DNA of 64,000 nt, taken from NCBI GenBank assembly GCA_037013685.1, contig CM072891.1, positions 15,104,501 to 15,168,500 of the forward strand. Reading direction: 5' to 3'. The stretch is from Acridotheres tristis. Its lineage: Eukaryota > Chordata > Aves > Passeriformes > Sturnidae. Under the pieces are notes generated by a model, which worked only from the letters and a program-made list of their open reading frames with translations, was not told the origin of the DNA and searched no databases. The position numbers and the translations under genes are program-made. Positions within the stretch are counted from its first letter, which is position 1. Each line of letters begins with the position of its first letter. Shown here piece after piece: positions 12,216-21,631 of this stretch.

Positions 12216-15200
12216 TAAGCTCAGTCCTTTACTGGAAATCCAACAGTCTCTCCATACAAAAATAGGCTGCATTTCCATGCAAATTATTACTTGGCTTTTC
12301 CTTAAGCATTGGGAGCTCCTTCTACCCTAATGACAATAGTGAGTTCCTGTATTTTACACAGACTAAAGGACCTCAGTGGGACAGGCTGTTTCTAGAAATC
12401 TGACTGTGGTGCTGAGTTCTGTAGGCTGAGCAACTCTGAGCATGATGTCTGCAATTCAGTTCCTGAAAGGTCATATAGATGTGTCCTTACACTATGCTCT
12501 ATTTAATTTTCCTGTGTTCTCTCATTTTTAGTAGACAGTAGAAATTTTTATAATATTATAAGGCATAACATGATTGGTATCCATATATATATTGGATATT
12601 GCTAGTATATATTGGTAGTTTTTTGGGTCTGTGGGTTTGGGTTTTTTTGTTTTTTTTTTTTTTGAATGTCACCTTCACTGGTAAGAACAAATAGCATGTA
12701 AGAGCAAATTTTTTTTTTTTTAAGCAAGGGTAAAAGAAGCAAACTAAAACTTTGTTTTGTCATAGTAATTCAGTCTTAAAGGACAGGACTGTGCACTGCA
12801 GAACTTCAATAAAACCGAAGTATCACATGGAAATCATTGTTAGCCTAATTTTTGAAATATAAAGGGGTAATATAATAGCTTTAAAGTGTATTCATGAATG
12901 TGATGGACTCCATAAAAATTATCAGCAGATCAATCTGAAATACTGGCTATCTTGGGAGACTTATTTGTGAGCAGTACTCAGTGGTTTTGTTAAGCTTCAA
13001 TATTATTTGCTTGCAGAAAGAAAACCAGATTTCACAGGATACCAGTAGTATCCTAACAAGAAATTTACTTTGTAACTGCTAGTTTTTTACTTATCCAAAG
13101 AAAAACTAGTATTTAAATTTCTTGTTCACTGTTTTTTTGAAGCATTTGTTTTATGTTTTTCTCTTCCTTTTGTTTTTGACTTAGTTGAAATTAATATAGC
13201 TAATCCTAGGCAATACCTCTCAATACAAGATTTACATGCCTCAAATCATCTTTCATATCTAAATGATTTAGCTGTTATTGATTTATTCAGCAATGAAGTA
13301 TATCGTGGTCTGATGCACTTGTTTTTTTCAGAACTGCTCTCAAAAAGATCGTTATTGACCAGCTTTATTTACCAAATACTCACTCAAGCCTAACACAAAG
13401 ATCAGTGTGGCACTGAGATTACAACAATTTACAAACCTAAAGAAAGTGTAAAACATCTGTCATCATGCACTTCTGTGGCATTGAACTTCTCTAAACCATA
13501 TATTAGTGGTTCATGCTGGGATTAAAGGTTTGAGCAAGTTGACCCATTTCAGCACTGGCTTCAAGATCTGTGTGTTTCTGATCTATATCAATAGTAGTGT
13601 AAGTAGAAAATTCTTGCCATGGTTTTAGAATTCAAATGCTCTTTGATATTCGGGTTGTACATGTTACACTTGAAGGCATGCTTGCGAAAATGGATAAATG
13701 ATTTCTGAAGAAGTTTACAAGGAAGTTACAAGTAAATCAATGATAAGGCTGTTTGCAAAGACGTGGGATGGCAAAGCTGCTGGTTTTGCCTGCCTCTGTC
13801 TTGTGCTTCTAGTGCAGAGAAACTGAAATGCAAGCAGTGAACACTCTCCACATGGACCCAGATCACTGCTGCTACTCTTGTAATCTAATCTCTGCATTTG
13901 GAAAGTTTCTGCTCCCAACATAAGCCATAATTTCAAATGGCTGAAGTTTATGTAAGGGCAGCTCTTCGTATATGCCTGTCCTTTTCACTAATGAAATCTG
14001 ACTGCTCTCCTGAGACAGTGGCCTTTTGTATCTTATTCATCCCCCTGAAAAAGCAGGGTAAACTGCTTTTAGACCATTTCTGTGTTACCTTATAAATATA
14101 CTGAGTTGAGGGAAAAGAACAACGGAAATTAAACTGCTCTGATTTAGTTCAGGCAAATAAATACAGATGTCCTTGCTTTCTTCTTTTATTATCTTACATG
14201 AACTCTTCTATTGGCTGCTTAAGGCCACCAGAATAATCTAAACCCAAAACAAAGGGCAGTTTATGCAAAAGACAACTGAAGAAAAGCATATAAAGGAGTA
14301 AGTTATAGTTTCGAGACCTTTGCTTTTTTTGCCTTCATTTTACTCACGGGTTCAGTAGCCACTTAATGAATTCATGCAATAATACAGAATTATTTCACTT
14401 AGTTTTCCTGGGGTTGCCAAGTTCATAAACTGCATGCAGTATTGGAATAGATATTAAAGTCTCAAGTTCAGCACTATGGTAATATCTGGTGTGCATGGTG
14501 GAAACAGTTCACAGAGTGCAGTTGTGTTCTACAGCTTAGATCATTCAGCAGGTCTGATTTGAGTGCTCACTTTCCAATTCTCCACCTTGAATTGTGACTG
14601 TGATAGTCTATAATAAAATAATTTAATCATGGCAAAGTTATGTTTGTTTAGTATGAAAGCATTTAGGAAAAGGTATATTTTAAACTCTTGTACCTTTTCT
14701 ATAGGTATCTGACCATTTACACGAGAACCTTAGTCTAAAAATCCAAAAGGCACTTCCAGGCTTCCCTCTCTGCTTTGTCTTCCTGTCAGAGCTCAATGAG
14801 TCCTCATGGACCCTGGCAAATCTTACTGGAAATGAAGTAATGTTTAAAGTATTTTCATACTTTGTTCTCCTCTGGTAAAAGAAACCTTTTGTATTCTGAT
14901 TTTAAAAGCTTATATCTTTCTTATTTTTAAACAACTTCCAAGGTTGTGTGTTCTTGTATAGGAAGTCAATTTGCTCCTCTTTTTTCTTCCAAACTCCAGT
15001 ATTAAAGCAAAGGTGCAAAGACAAAAGGAACAAATGTATTTAACTTTACAGTATCTTCTAGTCCCTGTTCTAACCATACATTATGTGTTTATAAATTTAT
15101 TGTCACTTTATTTAGTATTGCACATAAACTATTTACTTGAGAAAGAGATTCTACACTACCACACATAGCATCTTTTCTTCTCTTTTGCTATAGCACAACC

Positions 15201-18154
15201 TACCACAGTTTGTAAATGTAAGAAGTGTAGGAAGCCATTAGTGTGCAAAAGGAGAAGGCATTTTTGAAAGACCTTTCCTCTTGGGATGAAAGAGTAAAGC
15301 ATGGTTAATGTTCCCATTGGCCATATTGTCACTGACTGCTGAACCACACAGTTTAGACTCAAGCAACTTGTCCTGTAATTACCTATACTTGTATTCATTA
15401 GTGGGTGGTTCAGCAATCACTGGGAATTTGCATGGAGTGAAGTGTTAATTTAGTTATATAAATCTTAAAGAAAATCCATTAGCCCACCTCCTGCCCTCTT
15501 ATGTTTTAAGGCAAAACTCAGATGAAAGGCAGACATACACAAAACCTTCACACTTCCAGCAGTTTGATTCCTCGTGGAATCTGGCAGGGAATCCTGCTCT
15601 ATTTAGTTAGAATCTTACTGTGAGACAGCATCCAGAATAGCATAATAATAGGGATTGGTGTCTCAAGGAATTGCAAAAGTGGCTGATTTGTTTCAGTCAC
15701 TAGAATAAATCCTTTCTAGATGAATAACTACCAGGATATATTCTAGCAGGCTGTCTCAGGCCGTTTGCCCAGTAGACAGATATCCTGGGTATTGTCAGTC
15801 ATCTGGAAGACACAGAACATGTTAAATAAACACTTCAATAAATGCTTTAATTTCTAAACCCAGAGTCTGATCTTTTCAAAATGCAAGTGGTATGGAGCAA
15901 TCTTGCAGATGCAACACTACTTCTATTGTTAAGCCTGGTGTCTGTGCTCTCAAATGTTAAAAACTCCCTCATAAGCTCGTGCCTATCCATTCTAAGTTTC
16001 AAAATCCCTTAAAACTTTAGAACCACATTGGTTGTGGCTGTCTGCAATATGAACGAATCTAAGAGGCTCATCTTGGCACATCATATGGTGCATGGAAATT
16101 TCCTAAGAAACAACCCCTGATACTACTGGTTTCATATGGACAAGTAGATTGTACAATTTATTTTCTTCGAGGTGAGAAGATTGTTCTTAAAGACAGAAAT
16201 TTACTCTCATTTTCCATCTTTGCCAAAACTTTGGTTTTTGTTTTGCTGAGACTAAATTCTTTACACCAGAAATAGTTTCAATCAATCAACTTGAAATAAT
16301 ATATAGAATGGAAAGGAGAAGATTTCTAAAAATATTGAAATGTCTTGTTTCAAAATTATTGTCTTTTTAAATACCAGATTTTTAGTTTGAAATATTGGCA
16401 AATTTAGCTCCAAAAAATAAAAAAATAAGATCAAGATTGCAAAATGAAATATTTTAGCTGTCCCCAGCTGAGCCTGCTGAGAAATTCCTGACTGTGTATT
16501 TAAAATTCTTTTGAAGTAAGAGAAGTAATATATTAGTAGGGGAGAAAAAAAATTTTCCCATCCAGTTCTTGCAGTTCCTCTGTAACAAGATGATCCAGTA
16601 CTGTTGAGAGATCCATGGGAAGGCAACAGCCCCCTAGACCTGGAAAGTGAAGCAGCTGCCTATTGCATATTGGGAAACATCAATGCACTCATTTACACAT
16701 AGATGTAGAATTTAGGCATAGTGCTATCCTGAAGTACACATTCAAAACAACTTCCAAGGGTTTGTGTAAACACTGATTTGGAATTTCAAGTGCATGACAC
16801 AGTGTTCTTGTAGGAGAAACTGACAGTGAAAGGGTCTGCACTTTCTAGCATATTGTATCTAAATAGAATTGCAAAGCAGAATTACTCAGTGTTCCTGATT
16901 TTGGCCCTCTTAACGAACTGAAAAATCAAAATAATAACAGCCTTGAGTTTTTTCACTTTGCTTTCCAGAGATTTCTTGTCTTTTCAGAACTTGAATGTAG
17001 GCAAATTCCTGTAGAAAATACTTCCAAAATAAGAACTACTTGTAATCTGAATCTGAACAATACCTATGTTTTTCAAACGTGTCTTGTATATTTTGAAATA
17101 CAAATTAACAGCTGAGTTTCACATTAATGTATTTCTTCTCTCAAATTAACACAGTGTCCAAATATTTAAAAAAAAAAAAATTACCAGATCTGCTCGCATC
17201 CGTTCTTTTTCCTTTTCTTAACAAGAATATATCATAGTATTTCATGTCACACATCATAGAGGAATTGCTTAACATAACTCACCATACCTCCTATATTTAA
17301 TATAATGGAGACATTTGTGTGTTGGTTGACCCCACAGAAATTTGCTTCCTGACTAAAAGAATTAGTACCATTGTACAAAGTAAATAATTCTGCAATAATT
17401 TTGACATTTAATGATGGTGCTTAAGTGAAATACTTTGAAGTAAGTAAAAATATTATCTTTGTTTGTTCATCTTTTGATGTGGTCTTAAAATATCTTTCAT
17501 GAAGTACAACCTTTTATGAGGGGGATAGGAATATATTATTTAATGCTCAGTGAAGCAGAATGGGACCAAACCTCCTTAAACACCTCGTGATCAGCTGTTA
17601 GGAAATTTTAATAGAACATCATATGTCCAACTGGCACAAAAAAGTTGCAGCAAACTAATCTTTACTCTGACATAAGTTTGGATCATAGATTCCTCAAACA
17701 TTGAATTCGCTGGTAAACAAGAAAGCTTAACTATGTGTTCAAATTTTTGTCAGGAGATTCTCATCTGAGGATGAGACAGCCACAGAGAGATGTCCCAGTT
17801 GCATGTGGAGCTTTGACAGTATATTTCTTTGGACCGTGGGACAAGCAAGTGTTATTAACATAAATGCTGTCAGATGCTGCATTGAAGCTGTGTTGACTGT
17901 GTTGATTGCTGACATCTCATTTTCTCCATCTCTCAGGGGGTGGAGGGGAAATGGTGTTGTCTTGAGTGTTGAGCCTGCTTAAAAATAGCTTCTGAAATGA
18001 TCATTTTGCAGCCCAACTTTTCTGATAGATGTCAGTTTCTGTTGCTAAGTTCTAGTGCAACCACTTATTCTAATACTGGATGCTTTGTTTGTTAACATTC
18101 AGGAATCATATATACCATAGTTATGGACTGCTGCTGGATTTGGAATCTTGGAGT
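12215..18154. other. AT-rich non-coding DNA, no gene recognised
   Basis: It contains a second G/T-rich tract at 12617-12663, a poly-T at 12709-12721, a perfect octamer at 12277-12284, and a compact stretch around 14160-14300 that looks less repetitive than its surroundings. No exon or RNA gene is supported. The 114-codon minus frame at 16282-16626 is low-complexity (F/I/L-rich) and has no domain that I recognise. Confidence 0.55.
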
Positions 18155-18156
18155 TG

Positions 18157-18480
18157 TAGAGTCTTAAAATGGTTTAAGTTGGAAGGGAATTCAAAGATGA
18201 TCTAGTTCCACCCTCCCTGCCATGGGCAGGGACACCACCTACTCTGCCTGGTTGTTCAAAGCCTCATCCAAATTGTCCTTGAACATTTCTGGGGATGGAG
18301 CATCCACTGCTTCTCTGGGCAACCTGTTCCTGTGCTCCACCACCCTCACAGTAAAGAATTTCTTCCTCATATCTGATCTAAACCCACCTTCTTTCTTTTT
18401 AAAGCCATTCCTTCTTATCTTAAAACTACATGCCATTGAGAACCAGCCCTCTCCATCTTTCTTGTAGACTGCTCCCACCT
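18157..18480 (-). mobile_element. CR1 LINE 3' end (minus strand)
   Basis: The plus strand carries the reverse complement of a classic avian CR1 end in correct order: 'ggtttaagttggaaggg', 'gatctagttccaccctccctgcc', 'atgggcagggacacc', then the antisense of the ORF2 C-terminus ending near 18480. The copy is 5'-truncated at about 324 bp and looks moderately diverged. The terminal short repeat on the 18157 side is degraded to 'tagagtcttaaaa'. No target-site duplication was recognised. Confidence 0.92.
18239..18478 (-). pseudogene. CR1 ORF2 C-terminal remnant
   Basis: An uninterrupted 79-codon minus-strand frame matches the C-terminal end of the CR1 ORF2 polyprotein (endonuclease/reverse transcriptase). 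The start 'YKKDGEGWFS', the FKIRRNGFKKKEGGFR block and the hallmark FFTVRVVEHRNRLPREAVDAP segment, followed by MFKDNLDEAL, are all recognisable. The RT catalytic domain and the endonuclease lie upstream in a full element and are absent because of 5' truncation, so the fragment cannot retrotranspose. The frame has survived by chance or reflects moderate age. It lies wholly inside the CR1 fragment and has no host function that I can infer. Confidence 0.85.
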
Positions 18481-19605
18481 TGTAAATAAACTTGTAAATA
18501 AAATAATATTATAAAGTGCCTTGATGCTGATTTTAAAAAAACCTTAGAATTCATGCAATTACTGGTGGTATATTTAGCAATGATGTTAGAAGGATTGTAG
18601 AGAAGGGACTTAGGAAAAGATGATATTCTTTTAAAAACAGAACAGACTGACTTGAAGTTTGTGACACACAAAATAAATAAGGAATTGAGAAAAGTGAGAA
18701 AAGAATTGCTTCAAACCAGTGGCCTTCAGGAATATGCTGCAGCTCACTGAACTGGACCAAAACTATCTAACAAATACATTCAATAACTTGTTATGACTAA
18801 GGGCAAAGCTGAATGTTTACGAGAAGTGAATTTGTCGAAATTTGGCTTAAATTGAGGAAATGCGTAAGGTGCTGGTAAAAACAGAAAACACAAATAAGAG
18901 AGCAAGTTGTCCATAGCTTTCACAAAAGTCAGAGTCCCACTTAATTAAAGGTATTGAAATTCAAGCCTCCTGTTTTATTCTAAGGTAAACTTAGATGAAA
19001 GCTTTAGCACACCATCATATATGGTAACTTTTATGCTGTATTTCAGGATTTAAAAAGTTTTGACTTTTAGTCCACATTAAGATACAGACGCCAGTAAGTC
19101 ATATCCATCATATCCTTTATTTCTAAAAGTAATCAGTATCCATTCCATCAAAGACCAAATTTGGTCTTCTAGGTTTCTCTGTGGTGCCCCTTTGAACCAC
19201 TGTGCAAGAGATATTTGTAGTCAGAGGTTTGGCTTCCACTGGAGTCCAGACAAATTCAGTCTGCCATTATAATTTGGAAAAAAACAATACTTGTCCTTTT
19301 CATTATAAGTTATACATCTAGCACTGCTGATAATGACAAGGGAAAGAAAGGAAAAAAAAAAAAAGAGCCATCATTTTTGTCTCAACCTCGTTGCATTATC
19401 TCTTCAAGCTGAGTTTTTACCTACAGCAGGATAAACAATATTATAGCTATGCTAGGATTTTGCTGTAGCTATTGATTTTTCTGTTTAAAGCTCTTGGTGG
19501 TTAATTGTGGCAATATAAACACCAAAATAGTTGCCTAAGAGTAAGATTTTGTCCTTGGTTGAGTTAATACGTTATCTTGATTAATCAAGTTTATTTATGT
19601 TGTTT
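18481..19605. other. AT-rich non-coding DNA, nothing recognised
   Basis: Left flank of the provirus. No gene or repeat family is recognised apart from short A-runs (for example 19351-19364). Confidence 0.55.
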
Positions 19606-19612
19606 CATGGGG
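19606..19612. repeat. target-site duplication, left copy (CATGGGG)
   Basis: CATGGGG here and at 21625-21631 bracket the provirus. Six bases are usual for betaretrovirus-like integration, so the true duplication is probably CATGGG or ATGGGG. The empty site would read through from 'tgtttcatgggg' into 'tatcagaac'. The left LTR end next to it is truncated, so part of the match could be coincidental. Confidence 0.6.
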
Positions 19613-19993
19613 CCCCCGATTTGGGAGAGAGGAAATCCGGATCGGGGAAGGGAACGCGAAGGAGGGAACACACGTGTACAGCAACTTAAATAGGGCCCTC
19701 CCCCAAGGGAGTACAATACAGCACCAATGGCTACAGTTTGGGGTGTAACATAAGGCAGGCTGGTTATACATACAACGAATGGGGGAAACATAGGTGAAGT
19801 AAAACATCAAATCATATGCTAAGAAGATGACTGATACAGAAGATACTAAAGGATGGGGGCTAGGAGGGATTGAAGTCTCGGCAGACTAATAGAAAAGTAC
19901 TAAGTGTTGGGCTTGGATTATCAAGTATAGGCAACTAATCGGGGGGTACAAACAATAAACAAAACATCATAACAATAAAATAACCAATACAAA
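19613..19993 (-). repeat. 3' LTR, shortened: U3 plus part of R only
   Basis: Colinear with 5' LTR positions 21177-21624, including the TATA-like box (19692-19685), the block at 19726-19756 and the U3 start at 19993. It is 371 nt where the 5' copy has 448. Differences are nearly all small deletions, many removing G. At the other end the similarity stops near 19613: the AATAAA signal is broken (five bases missing at the signal), and U5 and the terminal CA are absent. It therefore cannot end a transcript or provide a full second LTR. Confidence 0.85.
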
Positions 19994-20004
19994 TCTCCCT
20001 TTCT
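19993..20004 (-). other. polypurine tract (AGAAAGGGAGAT)
   Basis: An uninterrupted purine run on the minus strand, directly upstream of the U3 start of the 3' LTR. This is where plus-strand DNA synthesis is primed in retroviruses. Its presence fixes the 3' LTR edge and shows that the deletion between gag and this point removed coding sequence while keeping the cis signals. Confidence 0.82.
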
Positions 20005-20054
20005 AAAAATAATTATACCATAACACCTAAATAATCTTAAAAATAGGAAAGGAT
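20005..20054 (-). other. AT-rich stub between gag remnant and polypurine tract
   Basis: Fifty bases with no coding capacity, presumably what remains of the region 3' of env. It is strikingly AT-rich next to the GC-rich gag. Confidence 0.5.
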
Positions 20055-20083
20055 CCCTGGCAGCAGGGCCCTTGCTGCCAGGG
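20055..20083. repeat. perfect 11-bp inverted repeat at the gag truncation point
   Basis: CCCTGGCAGCA at 20055-20065 and its exact reverse complement TGCTGCCAGGG at 20073-20083, separated by the 7-base loop GGGCCCT. The gag stop codon begins at 20086 on the minus strand and ends at 20084, so the hairpin starts at the very next base. It marks the boundary between GC-rich gag and the AT-rich stub before the polypurine tract. Confidence 0.9.
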
Positions 20084-20548
20084 CTAGGGAACTGGGGAGC
20101 CTGCGGGGGGCCAGGCGAGCAGTGGCTGGTTTCCCTGGCCAGGCTCGCCTGCGATCGTTGCCGGGCTGCCCCGCCCAGATCCCCCGGTGTAGGGATTGAG
20201 GGGTCGGGAAAAAGGGAAAGGAGAGACAGGGTAAACTGGGGAGGTTCGCTTTGGCTTACTGTCCACTCCCTTATTCTCTTTTAGAACAGACCGAATTGTA
20301 AAAAACAACACAATGAATTTTCCAACTGAATAGTCCCCCTGGGCCCCTAACTCTGATAACCTCAAGCCCACCGCATCCCAAAAGGGGACAGTTTTTACAC
20401 TTTGAGGGGACACTTCAGGAAAATGCAAAGTAAGCCATCTAACGAACTTTTTTAAACTTCCCTTAGAATAATTTTTCTTCCCTCCCACCAGGGTGCCCAC
20501 AACTTGGTTGTAAATCTCTCTCTGCTGCACCGACAATTTAGCACCCAT
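20084..20548 (-). pseudogene. gag: truncated gag: matrix-like domain of a betaretrovirus-like ERV
   Basis: A 154-codon open frame starts 400 bases after the primer-binding site, the expected place for gag. The N-terminus MGAKLS has Gly2 and Ser6, an N-myristoylation signal for membrane targeting of Gag. Residues about 20-40 are basic (KK at 24-25, KK at 33-34, then FVRWL), and residues 55-90 contain PFWDAVG and a hydrophobic helix (FIVLFF) ending in IRSVL. This is the general plan of the betaretroviral matrix domain (Gag_p10-like). From residue 95 the protein becomes rich in Pro, Ser and Gly, like a post-matrix linker, and stops at 154. Capsid and nucleocapsid are missing, so Gag cannot assemble particles alone. 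No PTAP or PPxY late motif is visible. The family assignment is from motif memory, not a search. The stop is followed immediately by a perfect hairpin. Confidence 0.82.
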
Positions 20549-20947
20549 ACTCTGATCTTACTGGTCGGCACAGCAAAATCCACCCCTGCCTGCAGCAAAG
20601 GACAACTTAAAAAACTAAAAATAAGGGCTCGGGGAACCACCTAGGGCTAGAGCCCGTTGCCCCCTCCCGGGGCAATGCTCCCTGCCCTCACCATGGGGTG
20701 GCCAGTCCCGGTAAGTCCCTTTCACCCCTAAGGTCCCTGGGGGATACTTACGCTGCCGTGGTCCCGAGCGTGGTGCTGCAGACAAGGTCTCCTCCCCCGA
20801 GGACAGCCCTCCTGGTGCTGGAAGGTTGTTGTCCTCACCCCCGGGAATGCTGCCGGAATCAGCCTGCTGTCACCAGGGTAGCTAACGGCCAAGACTTCCA
20901 GATCCTCGGATCCTTGGAAGTTCTTCGTGGGGTCACTCCGTCGAATG
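20549..20947 (-). other. proviral leader (5' untranslated region)
   Basis: About 400 bases between primer site and gag start, where retroviruses keep the splice donor, dimerisation and packaging signals. Short GC-rich words (for example around 20660-20700) could form stems. A possible donor 'ATGGTGAGG' lies near 20690 on the minus strand, but I cannot confirm it. Confidence 0.6.
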
Positions 20948-20965
20948 GCCCCGCGTTGGGCGCCA
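20948..20965 (-). other. primer-binding site, tRNA-Lys(1,2) type
   Basis: The minus strand reads TGGCGCCCAACGCGGGGC. The standard Lys(1,2) primer site is TGGCGCCCAACGTGGGGC, so 17 of 18 positions agree, with one T-to-C difference. It begins two bases after the CA end of the 5' LTR, exactly where reverse transcription would start. A lysine primer is usual for betaretroviruses and ERVK groups and separates this element from avian alpharetroviruses, which use tRNA-Trp. Confidence 0.9.
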
Positions 20966-21168
20966 GCTGACACGGCCCGCCTTCTCCACCTCGCACCGAC
21001 TCGCCCAGCTAGCTCCTGAAGGCGAGACCAGTGCCGAGAGTGGCCCACTTCCAGGATTCAGGGGAACCCGGAATGTGGGTAGGGCTCTGAACCCTCACGG
21101 CCGTACACGCGTCCGGGGAGGAGCAAAGGATCGAGACAGAGTCCTTCTGAGGTTCCGGGGAAGCGGGA

Positions 21169-21174
21169 TTTATT
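21169..21174 (-). terminator. LTR polyadenylation signal AATAAA
   Basis: AATAAA on the minus strand, downstream of the inferred transcription start, so it lies in R. In the 3' LTR, where it would work for the provirus, five bases are missing and the hexamer is lost. Confidence 0.7.
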
Positions 21175-21243
21175 GAGGGAGAGAGGACAATCCGGATCGG
21201 GGGAAGGGAACCGCAGAAGGCAGGGAACACACGTGTACAGCAA

Positions 21244-21251
21244 CTTAAATA
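21244..21251 (-). promoter_or_regulatory. LTR TATA-like box (TATTTAAG)
   Basis: It is the only TATA-like element in a suitable place, about 75 bases before the AATAAA signal on the minus strand, so transcription would start near 21220. The same motif is kept at 19685-19692 in the 3' LTR. Confidence 0.65.
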
Positions 21252-21624
21252 GGGGCCCTCCCCCAAGGGAGGGTACAATACAGCACCAATGGCTACAGTT
21301 TGGGGTGTAACATAAGGCAGGGCTGGTTATACATACAACGAATTGGGGGAAACATAGGTGGGGAAGTACATGTAACATCAAATCATATGCTAAGAAGGGG
21401 ATGACTGATACAGAAGATACTAGAAGGATGGGGGGGGCTAGGAGGGATTGACAGTCTTCGGGGCAGGGACTAGAGTGAGGGACAGGGAAGGTACTGGAAG
21501 GTGGGTTGGGGCTTGGGTTGATTGATCAAGGGTAGGCGGGAATTAGGGCAACTGAATTATAACGGGGGGGGGTACAAACAATAGAACAAAACATCTAGTA
21601 ACAATAAAATAACGCAATACAACA

Positions 21625-21631
21625 CATGGGG
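21625..21631. repeat. target-site duplication, right copy (CATGGGG)
   Basis: It directly follows the TG end of the 5' LTR (minus orientation) and matches 19606-19612. Confidence 0.65.

Larger units (their letters stand above)
19613..21624 (-). mobile_element. endogenous betaretrovirus-like (ERVK-type) provirus, gag-only deletion form, minus strand
   Basis: Read on the minus strand the order is: 5' LTR (21624-20968), a two-base spacer, primer-binding site (20965-20948), leader (20947-20549), gag start (20548-20084), a short AT-rich remainder, polypurine tract (20004-19993) and a shortened 3' LTR (19993-19613), bracketed by CATGGGG. The tRNA-Lys-type primer site, the Gag matrix sequence and the 6-7 bp target duplication together point to a betaretrovirus-like (class II) lineage. 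Capsid, nucleocapsid, protease, pol and env are all absent: only about 0.94 kb separates the primer site from the polypurine tract. The element is GC-rich against its AT-rich flanks. It encodes no replication enzymes and could move only in trans, if at all; damage to the 3' LTR makes even that unlikely for this copy. Confidence 0.9.
20968..21624 (-). repeat. 5' LTR, complete (about 657 bp)
   Basis: On the minus strand it opens with TGTTGTATTGCG at 21624 and closes with GGCCGTGTCA at 20968, giving canonical TG...CA ends, and lies two bases from the primer-binding site. U3 runs from 21624 to about 21220 and contains a TATA-like TATTTAAG (21251-21244). R is inferred from about 21220 to about 21150 and contains the AATAAA signal (21174-21169). 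U5 runs from there to 20968. U3 is C-rich on the sense strand, with a dozen G-runs on the plus strand between 21430 and 21572. Confidence 0.88.

Noticed and set aside
16282..16626. 114-codon open frame, minus strand
   Set aside because: Low-complexity hydrophobic translation from A/T-rich DNA. I considered a membrane protein but saw no helix pattern beyond composition.
20698..21048. Open frames on both strands within the LTR U5 and leader
   Set aside because: Shadow frames of GC-rich non-coding proviral sequence; the primer-binding site lies inside them.
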